DNA of 64,000 nt, taken from the NCBI RefSeq assembly GCF_011043735.1, contig NZ_JAAKGV010000001.1:558001-622000 (forward strand), in the 5' to 3' direction. Origin of the DNA: Methylobacterium sp. DB0501 (GTDB lineage: Bacteria > Pseudomonadota > Alphaproteobacteria > Rhizobiales > Beijerinckiaceae). Positions 1-7,168 of the stretch are shown here, piece after piece. How positions within the stretch are numbered: the stretch's first letter is position 1; every line of letters starts with the position of its first letter. The notes beneath the pieces are model-generated. The model saw only the letters and a program-made list of their open reading frames with translations. It was not told the origin of the DNA and did no database searches. The position numbers and the translations under genes are program-made.

Positions 1-526
1 AGAGGCCGATCACCAGGCTCGCCAGGACCGGGGCGCGGTAGCCGCCATCCTGCCCCTCGCCGCTGCCGAGGCGGAGCGCCAGGTCGATGCGGTTGGCGGC
101 GAGGTCGAGCCGCGTGTCGGTGATGAGGAGGTCGATCGTGACCTGCGGGTAGCGCGCCCGGAAGGACGCGACGAGGTCGGGCATCACCTCGATGCCGAAA
201 TCGATCGAGGTGGTGACCCGCAGATGGCCGCGGGGCAGGGTGCGGGCGTCCCGCGCCGTCTCCAGCGCCCCGTCGAGGAGCGCGAGGCTCTCCTGCGCCT
301 TGGCGTGGAAGGCCAGCCCCTCGACCGTCGGCGAGACCGCCCGCGGCGTGCGGGCGAGCAGGGTGACGCCGAGTTCCTGTTCCAGCCGCGAGACCCGGCG
401 GCTGATGCTCCCCTTGGTTTCCCCCAGGATTTCCGCCGCCTGGGTCACAGTTCCGTGATCGACGACGGCACAAAACGCCCGCACATCGGAGAGCGCACCC
501 CGGAAGGTTTCCGATCCAACAACCAT
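1..526 (-). CDS. LysR-family transcriptional regulator (3' end outside window)
   Basis: The reverse strand reads open from an ATG at 526 to the window edge, so the C-terminal part is missing. About 175 residues are visible. The N-terminal winged helix-turn-helix (roughly residues 10-65) has the LysR pattern: a V-x-A-F-C-A-V-V start, T-V-T-Q-A-A-E-I-L for the first helix and S-I-S-R-R-V-S-R-L-E for the recognition helix. It is followed by the linker helix and the start of the periplasmic-binding-like effector domain (H-L-R-V-T-T-S-I-D near residue 98). It is divergent from the YceI gene at 646 with a 119-bp gap, the usual place for a LysR-controlled promoter, so it may control the YceI/b561 operon. 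That target is inference. Confidence 0.88.
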   Translation of the reverse strand, partial: MVVGSETFRGALSDVRAFCAVVDHGTVTQAAEILGETKGSISRRVSRLEQELGVTLLARTPRAVSPTVEGLAFHAKAQESLALLDGALETARDARTLPRGHLRVTTSIDFGIEVMPDLVASFRARYPQVTIDLLITDTRLDLAANRIDLALRLGSGEGQDGGYRAPVLASLVIGL

Positions 527-645
527 GTGTCCCGGTTTAGCTGTCTTACGCCCGCGACGGAACCGGCTTAATCCGACCGCCGCAAGACGGGTTGCGGATG
601 CCCTGATCGCAGGCCCGCCCGCCCCCGCCGTTACGGAGTGTTCTC

Positions 646-1257
646 GTGAAGCTGTCCGTCCTCGCCCTCGGCCTCGCCGCCGGTCTCGCCCTCGCCGCCC
701 CGGCCAGCGCCCAGGCGACCCGCGACCCCGCCCAGATCCAGGCGGGCACCTACACGGTCGATCCGGGCCACACCCAGGCGCTGTTCACGGTCAACCATTT
801 CGGCTTCTCGCCCTATACGGGCATCTTCTCGGACGTCTCGGGCACCCTGGAACTGCAGCCGGCCAAGCCCGCCGAGAGCCGCCTGAAGGTCACCATTCCG
901 GTGAAGTCGCTCTACGCGCCGAGCCAGCACATGACGGACTCGCTGAAGAGCGACAAGTGGCTCGACGCCACCCAGTTCCCGGAGATGACCTTCACCTCGA
1001 CGAAGATCACGCCCGAGGGCAAGGACAAGGCGAAGGTCGCCGGCGATCTCACCCTCCACGGCGTGACCAAGCCCGTGATCCTCGAGGTGACGCTGGTCGG
1101 GGCCGGCACCAACCCGATCAACAAGAAGGCCACCGTCGGCTTCGAGGCCAAGGGCACGCTCAAGCGCTCGGAATTCGGCGTGAAGACATTCGTGCCGGCC
1201 GTCAGCGACGAGGTCCAGCTGACCCTGCACGGCGCCTTCGAGCGCAAGGACCAGTGA
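646..1257 (+). CDS. YceI family periplasmic protein
   Basis: This is a 203-residue protein starting at GTG, with GGAG eight bases upstream. Residues 1-22 form a signal peptide ending A-S-A-Q, so the product is exported. The rest is the YceI lipocalin-like barrel: Y-T-V-D-P-G-H-T near the start, then F-x-P-Y-x-G-I-F and L-T-L-H-G-V-T-K-P-V in the middle. YceI proteins bind polyisoprenoid or quinone-like lipids in the periplasm and are often induced by base or osmotic stress. It heads a three-gene unit with the cytochrome b561 gene (26 bp downstream) and a second YceI gene. That arrangement is common in Proteobacteria and suggests a link to quinone-dependent redox chemistry. Confidence 0.93.
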   Translation: MKLSVLALGLAAGLALAAPASAQATRDPAQIQAGTYTVDPGHTQALFTVNHFGFSPYTGIFSDVSGTLELQPAKPAESRLKVTIPVKSLYAPSQHMTDSLKSDKWLDATQFPEMTFTSTKITPEGKDKAKVAGDLTLHGVTKPVILEVTLVGAGTNPINKKATVGFEAKGTLKRSEFGVKTFVPAVSDEVQLTLHGAFERKDQ

Positions 1258-1283
1258 ACCGGAACGCCGGAGGTTTTTGAACC

Positions 1284-1889
1284 ATGCACACGGTCGCGAC
1301 ACCCCGCCGCTACACCCTCGTGGCGATCGTGCTGCACTGGCTGATCGCTCTCGGCATCCTGGCCCTGCTGGGCCTCGGCCTCGCGATGACGCGGGGCTCC
1401 CTGTCGCCGATGGATCGCTTCGCGTTCTACCAGTGGCACAAGTCGGTCGGCCTCACGGTGCTGGGGCTGATGGTCCTTCGCGTCGCGTGGCGCCTGTTCC
1501 GGGCGCCGCCGCCGTTGCCAGAGACGATGCCGAAGGCCGAGCGGCGGGCGGCGGGCGCGGCGCACCTGGCGCTCTACGGGCTGCTGCTTGCCATGCCGCT
1601 CGTCGGCTGGGCGATGGTCTCGGCCTCGCCCTACAACATCCCCACGGTGCTCTACGGGGTGATCCCGTGGCCGCACCTGCCGGTCCTGCCCGAATTGCCC
1701 AACAAGGCGGCGGTCGAAGGCGTGCTGAAGCTCGTGCACAGCTACGGCGCCTGGCTGCTGATCGCCCTGCTCCTCCTGCATGTCGGCGCGGCCCTGCGCC
1801 ATCACCTCGCGCTGCGCGACGACACCCTGTGGCGGATGCTGCCCCTGGTGCCGCGCCCGGGTGCGAAACCCGAGGTTTCCTCGCGATGA
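1284..1889 (+). CDS. Cytochrome b561 family membrane protein
   Basis: This 201-residue protein has four predicted membrane helices. Candidate haem-ligand histidines are in I-V-L-H-W-L (helix 1), Q-W-H-K-S-V-G (between helices 1 and 2) and L-L-L-L-H-V-G-A-A-L-R-H-H (helix 4). This is the prokaryotic b561 (CybB) pattern: a di-haem quinol oxidase in the inner membrane that passes electrons towards the periplasm, sometimes to superoxide. The start at 1284 has GGAGG upstream. It sits between two YceI genes and overlaps the second by an ATGA junction, so the two are translationally coupled. Physical partnership with the YceI proteins is inferred from gene order. Confidence 0.92.
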   Translation: MHTVATPRRYTLVAIVLHWLIALGILALLGLGLAMTRGSLSPMDRFAFYQWHKSVGLTVLGLMVLRVAWRLFRAPPPLPETMPKAERRAAGAAHLALYGLLLAMPLVGWAMVSASPYNIPTVLYGVIPWPHLPVLPELPNKAAVEGVLKLVHSYGAWLLIALLLLHVGAALRHHLALRDDTLWRMLPLVPRPGAKPEVSSR

Positions 1890-2467
1890 CCCTCCTTCGC
1901 CTCGCCCTCGCCCTCGGCCTGTCCGCCGCGTCTCTCGCTGCCGCGCCTCGCGCCGCGCAGGCCGCCGACTGGGCCGTCGATCCGGGAAAGAGCCGCATCG
2001 GCTTCTCGGGCGTCCAGGTCGGCGCCCCGTTCAAGGGCCGGTTCACCCGCTACGACGCGCAGATCAGCTTCGATCCGGCGAAGCCCGAGGCCGGCAGGGC
2101 CGTGGTGCTGATCGACCTCACCAGCGCCGACACCGGCGACAAGCAGCGCGACGAGGCCCTGCCGCAGCCCGACTGGTTCAATGCGAGCAAGGACAGGCAG
2201 GCCCGCTTCGAGGCGACCCGCTTCGTCGCGAAGGGCGGCGACGCCTACGACGCGATCGGCACCTTGACGATCCGCGGCATGCGCAAGGACGTGACCCTGC
2301 CGTTCACGCTGACGGTCTCGGGCGGCACCGCCCACGCGATCGGCCATCTCGACCTCGTGCGCACCGATTACGGCGTCGGCCAGGGCCCCTGGGCCGATGG
2401 CGGGATGGTCGCCCTGCAGGTCGGGGTCGATATCGACGTGACGGCGACCGCGAAGACGGGCGGGTGA
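1886..2467 (+). CDS. YceI family periplasmic protein (second copy)
   Basis: The start ATG overlaps the b561 stop (ATGA), giving a 193-residue protein. Residues 1-27 form a signal peptide with an alanine-rich cleavage region ending A-A-Q-A-A-D. The barrel begins W-A-V-D-P-G-K-S-R-I-G-F-S and contains G-T-L-T-I-R-G-M-R-K-D-V, matching the G-x-L-T-x-x-G-x-x-x-x-V core of YceI proteins. It is clearly diverged from the first copy at 646, so this is an old duplication. As a family member it should bind a hydrophobic isoprenoid ligand in the periplasm. No promoter of its own is visible, so it is probably transcribed with the two upstream genes. Confidence 0.92.
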   Translation: MTLLRLALALGLSAASLAAAPRAAQAADWAVDPGKSRIGFSGVQVGAPFKGRFTRYDAQISFDPAKPEAGRAVVLIDLTSADTGDKQRDEALPQPDWFNASKDRQARFEATRFVAKGGDAYDAIGTLTIRGMRKDVTLPFTLTVSGGTAHAIGHLDLVRTDYGVGQGPWADGGMVALQVGVDIDVTATAKTGG

Positions 2468-2562
2468 CGGCTCGATGGGACGGGGACCGCTTGATCGATC
2501 CCCATCCCGGCCACCCTCGCAGAGCCTGTTTGATCGGGCGGACGGCGTTTCACGTCCTCCCG

Positions 2563-2599
2563 GTCATCCTGGGGCCGCGCAGCGGAACCCGGGATCCAT
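2563..2599. repeat. Dispersed REP-like palindrome, type I copy 1
   Basis: An imperfect inverted repeat in which CATCCTGGGGCC faces GGAACCCGGGATC around a GCGC centre. The same unit, in either orientation, occurs at 17515-17551 and 28603-28638, always in intergenic DNA next to a gene end. The 2468-2845 gap holds this element, the RIME-like element at 2683 and no credible gene. Confidence 0.7.
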
Positions 2600-2682
2600 A
2601 TTGCTGAGGATGCAGGACAAGGCGGAACGCTGCCGGCCGTATCCGGTATCGTCGGGCGCTGCTCCAAGTTTTTGATCGTGCC

Positions 2683-2725
2683 GCATTTTCTGCGACGAAC
2701 CGGCATCGACTTCGTCGGAAAATGC
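2683..2725. repeat. RIME-like palindrome (type III), copy 1
   Basis: GCATTTTC followed by CGACGAA faces TTCGTCGGAAAATGC across a short CCGG-containing centre. This is the general design of the abundant rhizobial intergenic elements. It sits about 120 bp upstream of the gene at 2846. A related, more decayed copy is at 32992-33048. Confidence 0.65.
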
Positions 2726-2845
2726 TCGCGCCACGGCCGGGGCATCCTGTGCGAGAGGGGCTTGCCCGGACGACTGCGAAAGCCAACTTGGTTACGTTGT
2801 AGAGCGCTCGCATTCCCTTGCGCTCCGACCCACCCTCGCTGAGCT

Positions 2846-3802
2846 ATGGCAGATCGACCTCCCCCGAAAGCCATCCCACCGGATGACAGCTTGTTTCATC
2901 CGTTTGTCCCAGACGTCGCGCACAGGACGACGGGTGAGATTCTCGCGCATCCCGATTATGCGCGGATCCGGCCGCTCTACATCGCGAAGATCAACGCGAA
3001 CAATGCGGCCGACAAGTTCCCGGGAGGCTGGCCTGCAGCGGCTTACCGCTACACGGCAGTCTGCGTGATCGTGAAAGTGTACGCGGGCTTCGAGCCCGAC
3101 GACCGGTCGACGTGGCCGACGCTGGCGAAAGTCAAAGAGACGGCGAGCGCCTTCGGGCAATCCAGCCACCGTCAGCTCGACGATGTGGTGGGCCGTCTGG
3201 TCGCGACGGGCCACATCATCCTGGAATGCCCGGCCGCCGACCGCCGGCTCCGCTTCCTGCGCCCGACGGAAAAGCTGCTCGCATGGGATCGCGAGCAGCT
3301 CTGCGCCTATTACGACATCCTCCAGCTCCTCTACCCTGACTCGGCTTACGACATCGCCACGCGGCGCGATTCCGTCTTCCATCTCGCGCACCGCCGTTGC
3401 GCCCCCAAGATAATGACGCCGATCATCAGGAATTTTCTGCAGCAAAATCACAAATTCTTGCCATTTCTGCAGATGAACCACGGCGCGAACGTGATGAGAA
3501 ACCTGGCGCTGGCCGCATCTCTGAATCCGGAGAATCCGATCAGAGAAACCGAATTTGTTGGCTCAATGATGAAGCTCGGAGTGTCTCGATCGCATATCCG
3601 CAATATAATTACTTTGGCAAACGAGAGCGAAATGGTCGTTCGATCCGGAGGGCGGCAAAAGTTGCTCGATATGACGCCACTCGGGTTCAAGATTATCGAT
3701 CGTTTCATCGGTGATACGCTTTCCTCGCATGACTTGAGCTTCAACCTGGCGAAGAATTGGCTTGAAAAAAATCATCCCGTGAAGTCGGAGCAACACATCT
3801 GA
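2846..3802 (+). CDS. Unnamed protein with two putative winged-helix modules (paralogue of 50978-51949)
   Basis: This 318-residue protein has no signal peptide or membrane segment. I do not recognise a named family. Residues about 90-150 (R-Q-L-D-D-V-V-G-R-L-V-A-T-G then a basic strand pair ending in E-K-L-L-A-W-D) look like a MarR-type winged helix. Residues about 230-300 (L-G-V-S-R-S-H-I-R-N-I-I, a wing, then L-T-P-L-G) look like a second one. The middle is helical. It is collinear over its whole length with the protein at 50978-51949, sharing blocks such as A-H-R-T-T-G-E-[IV]-L-A-H-P-D and T-L-S-S-[HN]-D. The G+C of the last third (from about 3400) is clearly lower than the neighbours. A DNA-binding regulator is the best guess. 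No target is evident. Confidence 0.75.
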   Translation: MADRPPPKAIPPDDSLFHPFVPDVAHRTTGEILAHPDYARIRPLYIAKINANNAADKFPGGWPAAAYRYTAVCVIVKVYAGFEPDDRSTWPTLAKVKETASAFGQSSHRQLDDVVGRLVATGHIILECPAADRRLRFLRPTEKLLAWDREQLCAYYDILQLLYPDSAYDIATRRDSVFHLAHRRCAPKIMTPIIRNFLQQNHKFLPFLQMNHGANVMRNLALAASLNPENPIRETEFVGSMMKLGVSRSHIRNIITLANESEMVVRSGGRQKLLDMTPLGFKIIDRFIGDTLSSHDLSFNLAKNWLEKNHPVKSEQHI

Positions 3803-3954
3803 GGAGGGTCACGGCCGGTGCCGGGACGACGGCGAGCGTGCGAAGGACCGGAAGGTTTCGCGGCCTCGCGCTCGCCTGCCGTGTCGGGCCCGCTTGACCG
3901 CCGGCGCCCGGCGGCGGATGACCGCCCCCCGTTCCCGGCCAGCGTGCTCCCCCG

Positions 3955-4872
3955 ATGATCGTCCGCCCCCGCCCCGGCGCCCTCGCGATCCTGTTCGCGC
4001 TGCGCGGGTCGATCCTGCCGCAGATCGCCCCGCGGGTGATCGGGATCACGGCGATCGCCTGCCTGGTCGTGGCGACGGAGCAGGGCTGGTCCCGCTCGAT
4101 CCCGCTCCATGCCGGGATCGGCCCGTTCACGCTGATCGGCCTCGCCCTGTCGATCTTCCTCAGCTTCCGCAACAACGCCTGCTACGACCGCTGGTGGGAG
4201 GCCCGGAAGGTCTGGGGCGCCCTGATCGTCGAGGCCCGCGGCCTCGCCCGCCTGCTCGCGGCCCTGCTGCCGGAGGAGGACGGGGAGCGGCGCCGGCGCT
4301 GCCTCGAGCGGCTGGCCGGCTTCACCCACGCGCTCCATGCCCGCCTGCGCGGCCGGGACGCCGCCGCCGCGGCCACCCCCTTCCTGCCGGAGGCCGAGCG
4401 CGGGCGCCTCTCGGCCTGCGCCAGCCCCGCCGACGCGGCGCTCACCGGCCTCGCGGTCGATCTCGCCGGGGCCTTGCGGGCCGGCGCCTTGAGCGATGTG
4501 TCGTTCGGGCTGATCGAGCAGAAGCTCGCCGGGCTGTCGGGGGTGCAGGCGGCCTGCGAGCGCATCCAGGGCACGCCCTTGCCCTTCGCCTACACGCTGC
4601 TCCTCTACCGCACCGCCTGGCTCTACTGCCTGCTGCTGCCGTTCGGGCTCGCCGAATCCCTCGGGTGGGGCACGCCGGTGGCGACCGCCCTCGTCGCCTA
4701 CACGTTCTTCGGCCTCGACGCGCTCGGCGACGAGCTGGAGGAGCCGTTCGGCTCGGCCGCCAACGACCTGCCCCTCGACGCGCTCGTGCGCGTCGTCGAC
4801 GGGGTGGTGCAGGATGCCCTGGGCAAGCCGGTGCCGCCGCCCCTCGATCCCGAGCGGTACTGGCTGCGCTGA
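3955..4872 (+). CDS. Bestrophin-like (RFP-TM) anion channel family protein
   Basis: This 305-residue inner-membrane protein matches bacterial bestrophin homologues in length and layout. There are two early membrane helices (residues about 25-45 and 58-75) followed by the F-R-N-N-x-x-Y-D-R-W-W-E-A-R-K-V-W signature, a long cytoplasmic helical region, another membrane pair (Y-C-L-L-L-P-F-G-L), and the terminal F-G-L-D-A-L-G-D-E-L-E-x-P-F-G segment that carries the acidic cluster. Family members form pentameric ion channels; a bacterial homologue conducts monovalent cations, so ion selectivity cannot be inferred here. The gene stands alone between the unnamed regulator and the convergent methionine aminopeptidase, whose stop lies 9 bp away. 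Confidence 0.88.
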   Translation: MIVRPRPGALAILFALRGSILPQIAPRVIGITAIACLVVATEQGWSRSIPLHAGIGPFTLIGLALSIFLSFRNNACYDRWWEARKVWGALIVEARGLARLLAALLPEEDGERRRRCLERLAGFTHALHARLRGRDAAAAATPFLPEAERGRLSACASPADAALTGLAVDLAGALRAGALSDVSFGLIEQKLAGLSGVQAACERIQGTPLPFAYTLLLYRTAWLYCLLLPFGLAESLGWGTPVATALVAYTFFGLDALGDELEEPFGSAANDLPLDALVRVVDGVVQDALGKPVPPPLDPERYWLR

Positions 4873-4881
4873 GCGCAGCCG

Positions 4882-5637
4882 CTACTGGCTCGGCATGGTG
4901 AGGACGAGCGGCCCGTTGCGGGTCGCCACCACGGTGTGCTCGTACTGCACCGTCAGCGCCTGCGGCCGGCTGTAGAGGGTCCAGGGGTCGTCGTCGGCGT
5001 TCTCGGCGAAGTCGGCGCCGAGCGACAGGAACGGCTCCACCGTGAAGACCAGCCCCTCGGTCATGATCCGGCGCTCGGAGGCGTCGGGCCAGGTCGCGAT
5101 CTCGGTCGGCTCCTCGTGCAGCGAGGCGCCGATGCCGTGGCTCGCGAGGTTGCGCACCAGGGTGTAGCCGTTCTTGTGCGCGAAGGCGCCGACCGCCCGG
5201 CCGATGCCGGCGAGCGGCTTGCCCGCCCCGACCTGGCGCAGGCCGGTCCACATCGCCCGGCGCCCGTCCCGGCACAGCCGCTCGACCGCCCGGGTCACCG
5301 GCGGCACCGCGAAGGAGGCGCCGGTGTCGGAGAACCAGCCGTCCTTCTCGGCCGAGACGTCGATGTTGACGAGGTCGCCCGGCGCGATCCGCCGCCCGCC
5401 CGGGATGCCGTGGGCGATCTCCTCGTTGACGCTGATGCAGGTCGCGCCGGGAAAGCCGTAGACCGTCTCCGGCGCCGAGCGGGCGCCCTCCCGCTCCAGG
5501 TGGTCCCGCCCGATCCGGTCGAGCTCGGCCGTCGTCATGCCGGGTTCGATCGCCCGGCCCATGATCTCCAGCGCGTCGGCGACGATGCGGCCGATCCGCC
5601 GGAGGCTCTCCAACTCGTCGTCGCTCGACACCGTCAT
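4882..5637 (-). CDS. map: Type I methionine aminopeptidase
   Basis: It removes the N-terminal methionine from nascent proteins. I start it at the ATG at 5637 because the upstream extension is low-complexity. This gives 251 residues, the normal size of type I enzymes. All five metal ligands are visible: D93 (N-I-D-V), D104 (F-S-D-T-G), H167 (L-A-S-H-G-I-G), E201 (F-T-V-E-P-F) and E233 (Q-Y-E-H-T). The substrate-contacting H76 lies in E-I-A-H-G-I-P. There is no N-terminal SH3 or zinc extension. The gene is convergent with the bestrophin gene and separated from the upstream catabolic operon by about 250 bp with a palindromic element. It may be one of several map copies in the genome. Confidence 0.95.
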   Translation of the reverse strand: MTVSSDDELESLRRIGRIVADALEIMGRAIEPGMTTAELDRIGRDHLEREGARSAPETVYGFPGATCISVNEEIAHGIPGGRRIAPGDLVNIDVSAEKDGWFSDTGASFAVPPVTRAVERLCRDGRRAMWTGLRQVGAGKPLAGIGRAVGAFAHKNGYTLVRNLASHGIGASLHEEPTEIATWPDASERRIMTEGLVFTVEPFLSLGADFAENADDDPWTLYSRPQALTVQYEHTVVATRNGPLVLTMPSQ

Positions 5638-5755
5638 CACGTCGTCCCCCGCGCGGCCGGGCCGCAAGCACGCGCGCGCTTGTGCCATCGCGGCGGGGGC
5701 GGGCAAAGCCCCGGGCGGGGCTCCCGTCCGATCTGCCGTACGAATCGAACGCACA

Positions 5756-5797
5756 TCTCCCTTCTCCCCAGTGGGAGAGGGGCCGGAGGTGAGGGAG
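5756..5797. repeat. CTCCC/GGGAG palindromic intergenic element
   Basis: TCTCCCTTCTCCCC faces GGGAGAGGGG across AGT, followed by another GGAGGTGAGGGAG block. Similar CTCCC-rich/GGGAG-rich inverted elements are at 14061-14093 and, shorter, at about 43873-43896. Each lies just outside a coding region. Confidence 0.5.
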
Positions 5798-5888
5798 CGA
5801 CGGTCCTGGATAACGCTCGAACTGTCGTGCTGGCAGGGAGAGGATCCCGCGCCCGTTATCCACGACGACGCTTCAGACAGAAGTCGCG

Positions 5889-6731
5889 TCAGCCCCCCAC
5901 CAGCGCCCGCGTCAGCGCACTGTCCGGCTCACCCAAGCCGGCGATGACGCTGAAATGGTGGGTTCCCACGATCTCGTGCGCCTCCGTCCGCGCCCCGAGA
6001 CCATGCCAGATCGTCGGCAGCAACAGGTTCTGCCGGCGGAATTCCGGCAATTCGTCACCCCCGGCGACGGCGATCAGCCGGGCGCCCGGGCGGGGCGCGT
6101 GCAGGGCGGGGCTCTCGGCCCGGGCCTCCTCCGCATCGAGGCGCAGGACGTCGTTCATCCGCGTCGGGAGGAGGGGGCGCAGGTCGTGGACGCCGCTGAT
6201 CGAGACCGCGCGCCCGATCCGCCCGGCGCAGGCGAGGGCGACGTCGGTGCAGAGCATCCGGGTGACGAGGTGGCCGCCGGCGGAATGGCCCGAGAGGTGG
6301 ATCGGCCCCGCCACCTCGGCGCCCGCCCGGTCGAGGAAGGCGGCGATCTCGGCGGTGATGCCGGAAAGCCGCGCCTCCGGGCAGAGGGTGTAGCTCGGCA
6401 GCGCCACGGCGAAGCCGTGGGCCAGCGGCCCGGCGGCGAGGTGCGACCAGACCGAGCGGTCGAAGGCCTTCCAGTAGCCGCCATGGACGAACACCGCGAG
6501 GCCGGCGGGCGCGCCCTCGGGCAGGAACAGGTCGTAGGCATGGCGCGGGCCGGCGCCGTAGGGCAGTCCGAGCCGGGCACGCCCCCGTGCCGACAGGCGC
6601 TCCCGGAATTCCGAGGCGGCCTCGCTCCAGCGCGCCGGGTAGGCCTTGGCGTCGGGGATCGCGCCCACGTTGTCGTAGGCGCGGTCGAGGTCGCTCAAGC
6701 CCCCGTCGGTGGTCCAGGTCGGGGCCTGCAT
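5889..6731 (-). CDS. Alpha/beta hydrolase, kynurenine-formamidase-like
   Basis: This 280-residue protein starts at an ATG that overlaps the RidA stop (TGATG). The fold signature is clear: F-V-H-G-G-Y-W (oxyanion loop), the nucleophile elbow S-G-H-S-A-G-G-H, and a late T-H-H-F-S for the catalytic histidine. The H-G-G-Y-W plus G-H-S-A-G-G combination is characteristic of the arylformamidase/carboxylesterase branch that includes KynB-like and HSL-type enzymes. As last gene of the leftward operon 12180-5889 it could hydrolyse an N-acylated precursor (for example N-formylanthranilate) or a ring-derived amide or ester. The exact substrate is inference. Confidence 0.85.
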   Translation of the reverse strand: MQAPTWTTDGGLSDLDRAYDNVGAIPDAKAYPARWSEAASEFRERLSARGRARLGLPYGAGPRHAYDLFLPEGAPAGLAVFVHGGYWKAFDRSVWSHLAAGPLAHGFAVALPSYTLCPEARLSGITAEIAAFLDRAGAEVAGPIHLSGHSAGGHLVTRMLCTDVALACAGRIGRAVSISGVHDLRPLLPTRMNDVLRLDAEEARAESPALHAPRPGARLIAVAGGDELPEFRRQNLLLPTIWHGLGARTEAHEIVGTHHFSVIAGLGEPDSALTRALVGG

Positions 6732-7168
6732 CACGCGGCGTCCGGCACGATCGCGGTCGCCTCGATCTCGACGAGGGCGCCGGGCTCGACGAGATCGGCG
6801 ACGCCGACCAGCGCCATGGCGGGGAAGTGGCGGCCCATCACCCGGCGGTAGACCGGCCCGAGTTCGGCGAGCGAGGCGCGGTAGGTGTCGACGCTGCGCA
6901 CGTACCAGGTGAGCCGCGCGACATGCTCCGGGCCGGCGCCGGCCTCGCCCAGCACGGCGAGGATGTTGCGCAGGATCTGCTCGACCTGGGGGATGAAGCC
7001 CTCGGCCAGCACCTCGTTCTCGTCCCAGCCGATCAGGCCGCCGGTCATCACCACCGTGCCGCGGCCGGCCATACCGTTGGCGTAGCCTCTCGGCTTCTTC
7101 CAGCCCGGGGGCTGGAGGGTGGAGAGGGCGGGAGCCTCAGGGCGGAGCGGGATCGGGCTGGCGGTCAT
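6731..7168 (-). CDS. RidA/YjgF family protein
   Basis: This 145-residue protein has the RidA/YjgF/YER057c layout: P-R-G-Y-A-N-G-M near residue 30, the G-x-V-x-x-x-G-x-I-x-x-D strand, Q-I-L-R-N-I-x-A-V-L-x-x-A-G-A, and a terminal V-E-I-E-A-T-A-I-V. Family members are trimers that hydrolyse reactive enamines or imines, or act as ring-cleavage deaminases in aromatic-amine pathways. It overlaps the ligase upstream by 4 bp and the hydrolase downstream by 1 bp, so it is translationally coupled within the catabolic operon. In that setting an enamine hydrolase acting on an amino-cyclohexene-CoA-derived intermediate is a reasonable role. Confidence 0.9.
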   Translation of the reverse strand: MTASPIPLRPEAPALSTLQPPGWKKPRGYANGMAGRGTVVMTGGLIGWDENEVLAEGFIPQVEQILRNILAVLGEAGAGPEHVARLTWYVRSVDTYRASLAELGPVYRRVMGRHFPAMALVGVADLVEPGALVEIEATAIVPDAA

